64,000 bases of DNA from Candidatus Iainarchaeum sp. GTDB lineage: Archaea > Iainarchaeota > Iainarchaeia > Iainarchaeales > SKW153. Both the position numbers and the translations under genes were made by a program. Each line of letters starts with the position of its first letter. The stretch's first letter is position 1. The DNA lies in NCBI GenBank assembly GCA_026414365.1, contig JAOAJD010000001.1, forward strand, positions 231,687-295,686. Direction: 5' to 3'. Under the pieces are notes generated by a model. The model saw only the letters and a program-made list of their open reading frames with translations. It ran no database searches and was not told where the DNA came from. Of this stretch, positions 35,410 to 43,369 are shown piece by piece.

Positions 35410-35622
35410 ATGAGAACAATGAGAGTAGGCGATGGAGAAATCGACAAAAAATTTGAAAAACAAAGAGCACAAATAAGTATAGAATTTATAATCATAATTG
35501 CAGCCGTTGTTGCAGTGGTTTTAATCTTAGTAAACTGGATGCAAAAAACTGCTGAAAAAGGTACTGAAAAAATGTCTAAGAAAGCTGATGAAGTGTTTAA
35601 GGTTATTGACCAAATTGAATGA
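35410..35622 (+). CDS. Class III type IV pilin
   Basis: A 70-aa pilin with a longer than usual charged leader (about 19 residues) before RAQISIEFIIIIAAVV. Cleavage before Gln leaves a 50-aa mature chain with Glu5 and an amphipathic, lysine-rich tail. It has its own promoter with an upstream palindromic element. An internal ATG at codon 4 could also be the start. The next pilin gene begins 4 nt after its stop. It could be the main subunit of a second filament or an accessory pilin for the 13-19 kb machine. Confidence 0.85.
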   Translation: MRTMRVGDGEIDKKFEKQRAQISIEFIIIIAAVVAVVLILVNWMQKTAEKGTEKMSKKADEVFKVIDQIE

Positions 35623-35626
35623 TTTA

Positions 35627-36073
35627 ATGACCAAAAAAAATATTTTTGTAAAAACAAACGCACAAATAAGTATAGAGTATCTCATCTTAATTGCAGTATC
35701 TCTAGGATCTATTTTAATATTGACCCAAGCGATGGATAAAATTAATGAAGTATTTATTTTTCTAATAGAATTGAAAGAAGCAGAAAGAATAATGAACAGT
35801 ATAGAAAGTAGGATTAACCTCTTGAACGAACTTGCAGATAATAGTTGTATGTGTGAAGATTTATATTTTGGTAATGCGCATAAAGAACTAAAAAAAGATT
35901 ATGATAAAATTACTTTAACAATTAGATACAAAACTAGAGAAAAAGATATTTCTAGAGATGTTAAACTTAGAAATGTTGTTATAAAAAATCAAATCGTAGA
36001 AAAACTAAAAAAAATTTGCATAACAAAAAAAGATAATTTTCTAATAATAGATAACAAATGTCAACCTTTCTAA
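35627..36073 (+). CDS. Class III type IV pilin with ectodomain
   Basis: A 148-aa pilin starting MTKKNIFVKTNAQISIEYLILIA. The motif N-A-Q-I-S-I-E carries Glu5. The ectodomain is about 100 residues, with CMC and two further cysteines. The ATG at 35627 is 4 nt after the stop of the first pilin; the track start at 35588 lies well inside it and is not credible. Its 3' end overlaps the convergent module B gene by 33 bp, an unusually long antisense overlap. Confidence 0.82.
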   Translation: MTKKNIFVKTNAQISIEYLILIAVSLGSILILTQAMDKINEVFIFLIELKEAERIMNSIESRINLLNELADNSCMCEDLYFGNAHKELKKDYDKITLTIRYKTREKDISRDVKLRNVVIKNQIVEKLKKICITKKDNFLIIDNKCQPF

Positions 36074-36394
36074 ATGCAGATTGTCTATATAGTAAATATC
36101 TACCGCATTGCTTTCTGTAGTTGAAATAGAATTACAATCTACAAAGAACTTATCTTTATCTGAGTAAAAATATGCTTTTTTTCCATAAAAAAAGAAACAA
36201 AAATCTTTAGTAAGTAAATCTTTATCAAAAGAATTTTCTATCAACCAAATTCTAGCTAAGTCATATTGTTTTTGGATTATTATAAAATCTTCCAAATCTT
36301 GATTCAAGTTTACTGAATGAAAACTTAAAAATAACAGACAAAAACAAAACAAAAAAAATATACTATCATAACTAAAAACAAATCCTCTAATCAT
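36041..36394 (-). CDS. Pilin-like protein with Asp5 motif (minor-pilin module B, gene 4)
   Basis: A 117-aa protein: MIRGFVFSYDSIFFLF, a hydrophobic helix, then a short ectodomain with two cysteines. The F-V-F-S-x-D-S pattern is shared with the gene just upstream and with F-I-F-T-V-D in module A. The ATG at 36394 overlaps the upstream stop codon by 8 bp, so translation is probably coupled. No database family is recognised. It is likely exported and helix-anchored; a tip or minor pilin role is inference. Confidence 0.6.
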   Translation of the reverse strand: MIRGFVFSYDSIFFLFCFCLLFLSFHSVNLNQDLEDFIIIQKQYDLARIWLIENSFDKDLLTKDFCFFFYGKKAYFYSDKDKFFVDCNSISTTESNAVDIYYIDNLHLERLTFVIYY

Positions 36395-36851
36395 AACAAA
36401 ACCTTGCAATAAGCTTTGCTTTATATCTTTTATCTTTCATAACAACAACAAATCTTTCCATAGAAAAGCAGTTTTCTTCTTCGTCTAAACTACAAAAAAC
36501 TTCGCTTTTATTATCTTCATATTTTAAAAACAAACATTGTAGATAAATTTTGCTATTCAACAAATAGAAGGGCAGCTCCATCTTCTTCAATAAATTATAA
36601 TCTATTGTGTTCTCAATTATTCTTTTTTTATCTGTATCGTAATATGCACTACCAAGTAAAGGAAAATTTTCATTTCGATCTCTGATAAAAATATTTAGAA
36701 AAGAGCTAGTTTTTCTAAAGTCAGAAAATTGTTTAAGCTGTTGGCTATAGAATAAAGTATTTTGAAAAACAAAAAACATGAAAAAAGAAGCTGAAACAAA
36801 TATTAAGAATAAACCTAAAGAGCTATCTGAAGAAAAAACAAATCCTTTCAA
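36387..36851 (-). CDS. Pilin-like protein with Asp5 motif (minor-pilin module B, gene 3)
   Basis: A 154-aa protein beginning (M)KGFVFSSDSSLGLFLIF, one hydrophobic helix and a Cys-containing ectodomain (five cysteines). I chose the TTG at 36851 because GGTGAT precedes it by six bases. The same GGTGATTTTTTTG start arrangement is seen for module A gene 3 at 7633. Asp replaces the pilin Glu5. Its order and start signal parallel the module A gene, which suggests common descent despite little other similarity. Confidence 0.6.
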   Translation of the reverse strand: MKGFVFSSDSSLGLFLIFVSASFFMFFVFQNTLFYSQQLKQFSDFRKTSSFLNIFIRDRNENFPLLGSAYYDTDKKRIIENTIDYNLLKKMELPFYLLNSKIYLQCLFLKYEDNKSEVFCSLDEEENCFSMERFVVVMKDKRYKAKLIARFCYD

Positions 36852-36866
36852 AAAAATCACCAAAAA

Positions 36867-37205
36867 TTACTCATAGTATTTCCTTGGTTCTATCTTAAAG
36901 CTTATATTGCTATCTGAAGAAGGAATTATTCTAGAAAAAACTCTTGCAAAAACATAATTGTGCTTTGGATGAGATATGTAGTTATCTTTAAAGTATCTGC
37001 AATGAAACCACTTACTAAAAGACCATCTTACAAAATAAACTCTAGAGTTATCGATCAAAAAAGCACATGTCTCTAGATCTGCTAAATTATTTAGATTAAT
37101 AAACTTATTTTCTAACATTTCTATTGATCTGATAAAAAAAAGAGACAATAAGATAACAACAAAAATATAAGCAAGAGTAGAAAATATAAAATCTAAACTA
37201 ATCAT
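36867..37205 (-). CDS. Pilin-like protein with Asp5 motif (minor-pilin module B, gene 2)
   Basis: A 112-aa protein that starts directly with MISLDFIFSTLAYIF: almost no leader, Asp at the fifth residue, then the helix. The ectodomain has two cysteines and is rich in Arg and aromatic residues. I-S-L-D-F-I-F corresponds to I-S-L-D-L-L-F of module A gene 1 and to S-I-D-F-L-F of gene 2. Its ATG overlaps the upstream stop (ATGA). With no basic leader, processing by a prepilin peptidase may not be needed. Confidence 0.6.
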   Translation of the reverse strand: MISLDFIFSTLAYIFVVILLSLFFIRSIEMLENKFINLNNLADLETCAFLIDNSRVYFVRWSFSKWFHCRYFKDNYISHPKHNYVFARVFSRIIPSSDSNISFKIEPRKYYE

Positions 37206-37702
37206 TTTATCACCAAAACTTTATAATCAATGGGCAATCTAAAATTTTCTTTGGCATACGAATTATAAATTTCAATTTCGAAGAAACAATCTTTCATTAA
37301 ACCACCTGTAAAAAGAGAAACAAAATATTTAGAATTATCATTATAAGACTCATAAAATAAAAATAAATCTTCAAAATTAGTCCAACTATTCCTTATACCT
37401 TTACAGTTAAGATAAAACTTCTTTTTATCTGAATTAACTTTGGTTATATATGAAGCCAAAGAATCCACAAAATAGATTTTTGCTTCAGCTATTTTGTTAG
37501 AATTAGCAAGCGAATAATAAATAATATGATCAAAGGCCTGCTCTATAGAAAATCTTTCAAAAGACAATTCCTCAAAAGCTATTGCTAAAAACAAACCTTC
37601 CTGAATTTTGCTTTTTATGGAATTGGATTCTTGTTGGATTAAAAATAAAATATTAAAAAATACCAACAAAAAGACAAAAGAAAAGAAAGCTTTATTTTCC
37701 AT
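37202..37702 (-). CDS. Pilin-like protein lacking the acidic residue (minor-pilin module B, gene 1)
   Basis: A 166-aa protein with MENKAFFSFVFLLVFFNILF as its N-terminal helix and a Cys-containing ectodomain of about 140 residues. Val stands where sister genes have Asp, so it has no acid in the helix. It is the first gene of module B. The ATG at 37702 lies about 25 nt after a TTTTTATTAC box, which directly follows the 18-bp palindrome at 37732-37749. The larger size and missing acid recall GspK-like tip pseudopilins; that comparison is by analogy only. Confidence 0.6.
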   Translation of the reverse strand: MENKAFFSFVFLLVFFNILFLIQQESNSIKSKIQEGLFLAIAFEELSFERFSIEQAFDHIIYYSLANSNKIAEAKIYFVDSLASYITKVNSDKKKFYLNCKGIRNSWTNFEDLFLFYESYNDNSKYFVSLFTGGLMKDCFFEIEIYNSYAKENFRLPIDYKVLVIK

Positions 37703-37731
37703 AAAATAAGTATACAACAAAAGTAATAAAA

Positions 37732-37749
37732 ATTCGTCTATCGACGAAT
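37732..37749 (-). promoter_or_regulatory. TTCGTC-N4-GACGAA palindrome upstream of module B promoter
   Basis: ATTCGTCTATCGACGAAT on the plus strand is a perfect 7-bp inverted repeat with a 4-nt spacer. It spans the stop codon of the membrane HTH gene and lies immediately upstream of the TTTTTATTAC box for gene 37202. It could be an operator, possibly for the HTH protein itself. Because it can also fold in RNA and is followed by a T-run, it could alternatively end the HTH transcript. Two related copies elsewhere favour the operator view. Confidence 0.6.
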
Positions 37750-38337
37750 ATAACTAAACTTATTCTTATATTTTTTATAACTTAAAAATAAGAATAATGA
37801 TCCAATGATTAACAAAATAATAGCCAAAACACTTCTGATTTGCTTTTGTTGCTCTGTCATGACGCTTGGTTCTAAACTTAAACTTTCAACTAGAATATCC
37901 AGAAAGTTATGCTCTTTATCTCCCTCCAAATTATCAAGGTTTTTAGGAGCTATTGAAGCTTTAAATATTTTGTCTTCTCTTTGTGATTGCATATAAAAAG
38001 AAGTATATAAAAGATATAGCGAGAAGAATATCAAAATAAGAGAAAGTGAAAAAATAAAAGTTATTGAAATTATATCTTTGCTTTCGTCCAAAAACAAAGA
38101 CTGTGCCTTTTTTGTTAAAACAAAATATTTCCATTTTCTACCTTCATCTATTGTTTCTACAAAACCGTTTTTTGCTAGGATATCTAAATGCTCCTTAGCA
38201 GAAGATGGCTTAATTTTAAGCTCTTCTGACAACTCACTCAAAGTCTTTCTTCTTTTTTTCAAACTCTTTAAAATTTTTCTTCTTGTCTCTGAGGAAATAA
38301 TCTTGATATCTTGTTCTGCCAATTGCAAAGAGATCAC
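37738..38337 (-). CDS. Membrane-bound winged-HTH regulator (ArsR-like HTH, two TM helices; ArnR-like layout)
   Basis: Residues about 10-75 form an ArsR-type winged helix (RRKILKSLKKRRKTLSELSEELKIKPSSAKEHLDILAKNGFV ... GRKWKYFVLT). Two transmembrane segments follow, about 90-112 and 165-185, separated by a loop of about 50 residues. This HTH-TM-loop-TM layout is that of ArnR, a membrane-bound regulator of archaellum genes in Sulfolobus. The gene sits directly before minor-pilin module B and ends in a palindrome found at other pilin promoters. Control of pili is a reasonable but unproven role. Confidence 0.72.
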   Translation of the reverse strand: MISLQLAEQDIKIISSETRRKILKSLKKRRKTLSELSEELKIKPSSAKEHLDILAKNGFVETIDEGRKWKYFVLTKKAQSLFLDESKDIISITFIFSLSLILIFFSLYLLYTSFYMQSQREDKIFKASIAPKNLDNLEGDKEHNFLDILVESLSLEPSVMTEQQKQIRSVLAIILLIIGSLFLFLSYKKYKNKFSYIRR

Positions 38338-38606
38338 AAAAAAATGAAAAATATTAAAATAATTAAAAACACTGCTGTTGCAAAAGTTCTATCATAATAA
38401 GCTAACAAAGCTGGTAAAAGTGGAGCTAATATTAAATAACTTGCATGGTGAGGCCATCTGTTCACAACTAAAACACCATATATGGCACCTAAAGTAAATA
38501 TAATAAAAAGAGAAGCAACAAAGTTAGAAATTGCAGATGTTATTTTACTAGAAATTTTATTATATAACGAATCAATTTTGCTACCTTTGTCTTTTTCTTT
38601 ACCCAT
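38334..38606 (-). CDS. Small membrane protein, three helices
   Basis: A 90-aa protein of unknown family. The N-terminus is charged (GKEKDKGSKIDSLYNKI), followed by about three hydrophobic segments with WPHHASYLI between the first two. Its stop overlaps the start of the membrane HTH gene by 4 bp, so the two are very probably co-translated. It may help position or stabilise the regulator in the membrane. The promoter is in the 158-bp gap shared with the divergent YbjQ-like gene. Confidence 0.55.
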   Translation of the reverse strand: MGKEKDKGSKIDSLYNKISSKITSAISNFVASLFIIFTLGAIYGVLVVNRWPHHASYLILAPLLPALLAYYDRTFATAVFLIILIFFIFL

Positions 38607-38764
38607 ATCTAAATAATCTATTTTTTAAATATTAAAAATTTTCTATATTCAAAAAATTTTGTTATTTAGAAAAAAGCCTTTAAGAAATATAAAAAAAACT
38701 TAAAAAACTTAAAATTTGTCATTAAATAAAGATTTTATAATGATTAGTAATAATAATTTAAATT

Positions 38765-39151
38765 ATGGCAGAAAAAACGATAACCCTAAAAGAAAAGAGT
38801 ACTGAGATACAAAAAGGCATCCCTATTGTAACAACTAATGAAATTGATGGTTATGAAATCTTGGAAGTAAAAGGTTTAGTGTGGGCAAGTTCTGTAAAGG
38901 CAAAATCAATATTTAAAGATATAATTGCGATGTTTAGAATAATGTGGGGTGGGGATGTTGATGAATATTGGGAACTAGTAAATGAAGCAAGGCATGAGAT
39001 TTTAGAAAAATTAAACAAGAATGCAAAAGAAATTGATGCTAACGGAATAATAGGATTAAAGCTTGTAACCTCACAAATCGTACCAGGAACTGTGGAAATA
39101 ATGGCATATGGTACTGCTGTAAAGATAGAACCAAAAAGAAAGAGCAGATAG
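38765..39151 (+). CDS. YbjQ/DUF74-family protein
   Basis: A 128-aa protein of the YbjQ (COG0393) family, pentameric proteins of unclear function once called heavy-metal-binding. The family features are ITTNEIDGYEILEVKGLVWASSV at the start, a central helix with EYWELVNEARHEILEKLNKNAKEIDANGIIGL, and the final strand TVEIMAYGTAVKI. The length is slightly above the usual 105 aa. The downstream membrane-protein frame opens with a GTG that overlaps its stop by 1 bp. Confidence 0.85.
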   Translation: MAEKTITLKEKSTEIQKGIPIVTTNEIDGYEILEVKGLVWASSVKAKSIFKDIIAMFRIMWGGDVDEYWELVNEARHEILEKLNKNAKEIDANGIIGLKLVTSQIVPGTVEIMAYGTAVKIEPKRKSR

Positions 39152-39609
39152 TGGATAAAATGAACAAAGGCTATTTGTTGAAAACAGTTAAAATAATACT
39201 TTTTTTTGTGATAACTTATGCTATAATATATTTAATTGGTAGATATAGTCCTCTTTTAGATTTTCCTTTTTCCAATAATGATTGGATTTTTAGAAGTGAT
39301 TATATGTTAATAACAATGCCAATAGTAGGTTTCTTTTTTTCTATATTGGCAATAGAATGGACAAATAATTTTTTCGAAGAAAAATACGGAGACTCTGTAT
39401 TTTTTCCGTTATTTATTTGGCTTTTTGGAATACCTTCTTATTATATAGCAATCTACTTTTATATGGGTAACATAAAATATTTGGGTGGTAATGTAGAGTT
39501 TAATTTTTTAGATCTATTCATTAATTCACAATATATTTACTTTCTAATTTCTGCAACGTTCGGATGGATATTTTATAAAATAGACAACTTTTTGTTTAAT
39601 AGAAAATAA
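39151..39609 (+). CDS. Polytopic membrane protein of unknown function
   Basis: A 152-aa protein with about four hydrophobic helices and no recognised motif. Aromatic residues are abundant between helices two and three (FFPLFIWLFGIPSYYIAIYFY). The GTG at 39151 overlaps the preceding stop; an ATG three codons on, at 39160, is equally possible. It is followed 8 bp later by the methylthiotransferase gene and may share its transcript. No function can be proposed. Confidence 0.5.
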   Translation: MDKMNKGYLLKTVKIILFFVITYAIIYLIGRYSPLLDFPFSNNDWIFRSDYMLITMPIVGFFFSILAIEWTNNFFEEKYGDSVFFPLFIWLFGIPSYYIAIYFYMGNIKYLGGNVEFNFLDLFINSQYIYFLISATFGWIFYKIDNFLFNRK

Positions 39610-39617
39610 AGATCTAA

Positions 39618-40865
39618 ATGTTAAAATTTTATATTGAAGGATATGGCTGTTCACTTGCAAAAAGCGAGACAGAACAAATAATAGAATTTCTAAAACAAAG
39701 AAATTTTCTAATAGTAAACAACCCAAAAGAAGCAGATTACATAATAATAAACTGCTGTGGAGTCAAAGAAACTACTGAAAAAAGAATGTTAAGTAGGATA
39801 GAATATCTAAATGAAAACAAGAAGAAACTCGCAAAAATTATCTCTTTTGGTTGTCTGTCAATTATAAATCCTGATAAAATAAAAGAGATAGATAAAGATA
39901 TAATAACAGTAGGTACAAAACTAGAAGAACTCTGTGAAGTTTTAGAAATTGAAGAAGAAAGATTTTCCCCAGCTCTGGCAGCAAGAGTTAAGAGTGATTA
40001 CATAGGAATAATACCAATAGCAACAGGATGTTTAAAAAATTGTAGTTATTGCGCAGTAAAACAAGCAAGAGGAAATCTAAGAAGTTATGAAAAAAAAGAA
40101 ATAATTGAGTCAATCAAAGCTCAAATTAAAACAAAAAAAGAGTTTTGGTTGACTGCTCAAGACTGCGGTTGTTATGGCTTGGACATAGATACAAATATTT
40201 ATGAACTACTTAAAGAAATCACAAAGATAGACGAAAAATTTAGAGTGAGAATCGGAATGATTAATCCGTCATATGCAAAAGTTTTCATTGACAAAATATT
40301 ACCTCTGTTTGAAAGCGGAAAATTGTATAGGTTTTTACACCTTCCTGTGCAATCTGGAAGCAATAAAATTTTGGATTATATGAATAGAGGATATACAAGA
40401 GAAGATTTTTTAGAAATTTCTAAAAAGATAAGGGATTGCTATCAAGACTTTACTATAGCTACAGATATCATAGTTGGATTTCCTGGTGAAGACGAAAAAG
40501 AGTTCAGAGAAACATTGGATTTATTATATGAGGTTAAACCAAATATTGTAAATATCTCAAGATTTGGCCCAAGACCAAAAACAAAAGCCAAAAGAATGAA
40601 GCAAATAGACAGTAAAATAAAGAAAGAAAGAAGTAGGATAGTCAGCGCAATATCAAAGAAAATAAGCCTTGAGGAAAATGAAAAAATGTTAGGTAAAATA
40701 GATGAAGCATACTTTTCAGAAATTGGAAAAAACAACAAATATGTTGGCAGAGTATCCAACTATAGAGCGGTCATAACAAAAGAAAACTTTTTAGGCAAAT
40801 TCGCTAAAATAAAAATAAACAAGTACAGAGAGACATACTTAGAGGGCGAACCGATCTATATTTAA
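39618..40865 (+). CDS. tRNA methylthiotransferase (MiaB/CDKAL1 family, t6A-modifying type)
   Basis: A radical SAM enzyme that adds a methylthio group to adenosine 37; archaeal members act on t6A. The N-terminal cluster cysteines are C11 (YGCSLAKSE), C46 or C47 (NCCGVKETTE) and C79 (FGCLS). The radical SAM cysteines are in CLKNCSYC. HLPVQSGSNKIL, IIVGFPGEDEKEF and a C-terminal TRAM domain complete it. The length of 415 aa is normal. A short sequence at 56.8 kb repeats its GEDEKEFRE segment. Confidence 0.92.
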   Translation: MLKFYIEGYGCSLAKSETEQIIEFLKQRNFLIVNNPKEADYIIINCCGVKETTEKRMLSRIEYLNENKKKLAKIISFGCLSIINPDKIKEIDKDIITVGTKLEELCEVLEIEEERFSPALAARVKSDYIGIIPIATGCLKNCSYCAVKQARGNLRSYEKKEIIESIKAQIKTKKEFWLTAQDCGCYGLDIDTNIYELLKEITKIDEKFRVRIGMINPSYAKVFIDKILPLFESGKLYRFLHLPVQSGSNKILDYMNRGYTREDFLEISKKIRDCYQDFTIATDIIVGFPGEDEKEFRETLDLLYEVKPNIVNISRFGPRPKTKAKRMKQIDSKIKKERSRIVSAISKKISLEENEKMLGKIDEAYFSEIGKNNKYVGRVSNYRAVITKENFLGKFAKIKINKYRETYLEGEPIYI

Positions 40866-40901
40866 ATAATTTTTTAATTTTATTATTTAGTAGTGATTTT
40901 T

Positions 40902-41624
40902 TTGATTAGAGAAACATTTGACTGTTACAAGAATAATTTTACTATAGCTCTCTTGTTTGGAGTGTTGTTAATATTTTTGCCTATATTCATATATGCCTCA
41001 GAGATAAACATAGAAGCTGGTAGCATACTTCTTGATTATTCAATAATGTCTAAAGATAGCAGCTCCTTTGTATTATCAGTAATAATAATTCTTATATTTT
41101 TACTGTTTTATAGTACACTAACCACATTAATGATATTTGCTGTTAGAAGAGAGATATCAAAGTCTAAAACAAAATATAGCATATTAGAACAGATCGAAAA
41201 ATTTTCGTTTAAAATATTTGCTTTTTATCTAATATTACTTCTAATTATCTTCTCAATAAATTTTATAATATTAAGTAACCGACTTAATATTATCTTAGGT
41301 CTTGTTATATCTACGATAATAGCAATAATAACATATTTTGTACCACAATCAATAATAATAGATGAATTTAGCCTAACTAGTGCATTGGCAGCAAACCTAG
41401 ATTTTATTAGGAGAAAATCAGATTATTTTATTTATGCACTTGCAGCAGGATTTTTACTATTCCTGTTAGTTGTAATAGCCGAGTTTATAATAGATAGTAT
41501 ATTTGGTTTTGGATATTATTTAACTCCGATACTATCTGCAATCTTTGTTGTGCCTTTCCTTGAGTCATTGAAAACAGTTATATATTTAAGTAAGTTTGAG
41601 CTTCTTCTGACAAGAAAAAAATAA
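40902..41624 (+). CDS. Six-helix membrane protein, related to 54539 and 55711 genes
   Basis: A polytopic protein of about 240 aa with some six hydrophobic helices. The N-terminal LIRETFDCYKNNF resembles the LIEAYKKSFNIYA and ILVESYKKSLSPI starts of two genes at 54-56 kb, and the order of helices is alike. I prefer the TTG at 40902 behind GTGAT; the track GTG at 40893 lies within that ribosome site. It is followed 3 bp later by an Lrp regulator, probably one operon. The role is unknown. Confidence 0.55.
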   Translation: MIRETFDCYKNNFTIALLFGVLLIFLPIFIYASEINIEAGSILLDYSIMSKDSSSFVLSVIIILIFLLFYSTLTTLMIFAVRREISKSKTKYSILEQIEKFSFKIFAFYLILLLIIFSINFIILSNRLNIILGLVISTIIAIITYFVPQSIIIDEFSLTSALAANLDFIRRKSDYFIYALAAGFLLFLLVVIAEFIIDSIFGFGYYLTPILSAIFVVPFLESLKTVIYLSKFELLLTRKK

Positions 41625-41627
41625 AGA

Positions 41628-42116
41628 ATGATAAAAATGGATACAGTTGAGATAGACCATATTGACAGAAAGATAATCGAACATTTACTTCTAGATGGAA
41701 GAGTTTCTTTTAGCAGCATAGCAAAACAAATGAATATAACAGACGTGGCAATAAAAAAAAGATTTGAAAGATTAGTAAAGAAGGGTATAGTAAAGTCAAT
41801 AAAGGCTGAATTGGATCTTAGGATGCTAGGCTATGAGAATCCGATGTATGTTCAAATAAAATACGACCTTTCTAAAAAAAAGGACATAATTAAACAATTA
41901 TCATCTATGGATATTGTAGTTGAGATATGCGAGACAATAGGAAAATATAATTTACTGGTTAAGATTGTTTTACCAAAACTTGAAGACGCTACTAAAGCTA
42001 TAGAAAAGATAGGTTCTATTGATGGAATAATAGAGATTGAGTCAATGGTAGTTATAAATGAAATAAAATGCTTCAATAGTCTACCAACTATGCCATTACA
42101 AAAAAAAATAAAATAG
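41628..42116 (+). CDS. Lrp/AsnC-family transcriptional regulator
   Basis: A 162-aa feast/famine regulator. The HTH occupies about 10-60 (IDRKIIEHLLLDGRVSFSSIAKQMNITDVAIKKRFERLVKKGIV). The ligand-binding RAM domain follows (PMYVQIKYDL, ICETIGKYNLLVKIV and IDGIIEIESMVVINEIK). It is probably cotranscribed with the upstream membrane protein. An alternative ATG lies three codons in. The target genes and effector are not evident. Confidence 0.9.
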   Translation: MIKMDTVEIDHIDRKIIEHLLLDGRVSFSSIAKQMNITDVAIKKRFERLVKKGIVKSIKAELDLRMLGYENPMYVQIKYDLSKKKDIIKQLSSMDIVVEICETIGKYNLLVKIVLPKLEDATKAIEKIGSIDGIIEIESMVVINEIKCFNSLPTMPLQKKIK

Positions 42117-42158
42117 TGTTTGTTAGGCAATGCCTTGTTATATTTTTTTTATCAAAGA

Positions 42159-43364
42159 TTATAATATCCTATCTAATATGAAACTAGGTTCGAAATCTAT
42201 AAGATCATCATAAGACTGACCTATTCCTATAAATAATATCGGTTTTTTTATAGAATGTAAAATTGAAATAGCAGTACCTCCTTTAGCATCTGCATCTACT
42301 TTGGTTAATATAAAAGCATCTATGGTTAAATGTTTATCAAACTCTCTTATTTGATTTAACAAGTTTTGTCCAGCATAAGATTCTGCTACAAACACTTTCA
42401 AATTCGGCTTTGAAACTCTGATTATCTTCTTTAATTCTTCGATGAGATTTTTGTTAGTTTCTTGTCTTCCAGCAGAATCTATCATAACTATATCTATACC
42501 ATGAGATTTAGCTGCCTCTATTGCATCATAAGCAACCGCAGCAGGATCAGAACCATAGTTGTGTTTTATTAATCTTATATTAAGTTTCTTTGCATGCTCT
42601 TCTAACTGCTCTATAGAAGCTGCTCTAAAAGTATCTGAAGCCGCCCAAATAACCCTTTTGCCTCTTTTCATGAAAAGATTTGTTAATTTAGCAATAGTTG
42701 TTGTTTTTCCCGCACCGTTTGGACCCAAAAATAATATAACGTAAGGCTTCTGATTTGAAGCTTCATTAAAAATATTTGGTTTTTTAACATCCATTATATT
42801 AAATAAACATTTTTTTATCTCATTCTTTAAAAATTCAGAAATATCTGTGTTTTTGTCAACTTCTTTACCGACCAAATCCTTTTTTAAACTATTAACTATC
42901 TCTGAAGCAGTATTTTGCTCTACGTCAGCTTCAAGCAAAGATAATTCTAAATCCAAAAGCAAATCTTCTATATCTTTCTCAGAGATCTTTATTTTGCTAG
43001 ATATTATACTTTTAACTCTAGTCTCTAAAGATACTTTTGCTTTTATTTCTCTCTTATCTTCAACCTTTAATTTCTCAAACTTTTGCTCTTTATCAGTTGT
43101 CTCTTTTGCTTTTTCGCTCTCTCTAAACTCATCTTTTACAAAGATTTTTACGGGCTGTTTAGTAATTTCTTCCTTTTGCAACCCTGTTTCATCCAATTTA
43201 TTTTGCAAATCTGAAGTAACTATTTTTTGTTCTTCAAATAAAAGATCTTCTTTAGTAATTTGCCTTTGTAGCTCTGACTCTGACAACTCTTTCTCTTTAG
43301 AAAATATCTTTTCTTTTAATTTTTCTTTAAAATTTGATATTTTTTTCTTTAAAAATTCAAACAT
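42159..43364 (-). CDS. ftsY: Signal recognition particle receptor FtsY
   Basis: The SRP receptor GTPase that docks ribosome-SRP54 complexes at the membrane. The first 110 residues form a Lys/Glu-rich A-domain for membrane association. The N and G domains carry GPNGAGKTTTIAKL (G1), DTFRAASIEQLEEHAKKL, DSAGRQETNKNL (G3), TKVDADAKGGTA (G4) and the closing FIGIGQSYDDLIDFEP. It is the distal gene of a ribosomal operon, 5 bp after prefoldin. Its partner srp54 is at 56.9 kb. Confidence 0.96.
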   Translation of the reverse strand: MFEFLKKKISNFKEKLKEKIFSKEKELSESELQRQITKEDLLFEEQKIVTSDLQNKLDETGLQKEEITKQPVKIFVKDEFRESEKAKETTDKEQKFEKLKVEDKREIKAKVSLETRVKSIISSKIKISEKDIEDLLLDLELSLLEADVEQNTASEIVNSLKKDLVGKEVDKNTDISEFLKNEIKKCLFNIMDVKKPNIFNEASNQKPYVILFLGPNGAGKTTTIAKLTNLFMKRGKRVIWAASDTFRAASIEQLEEHAKKLNIRLIKHNYGSDPAAVAYDAIEAAKSHGIDIVMIDSAGRQETNKNLIEELKKIIRVSKPNLKVFVAESYAGQNLLNQIREFDKHLTIDAFILTKVDADAKGGTAISILHSIKKPILFIGIGQSYDDLIDFEPSFILDRIL

Positions 43365-43369
43365 AGCTA

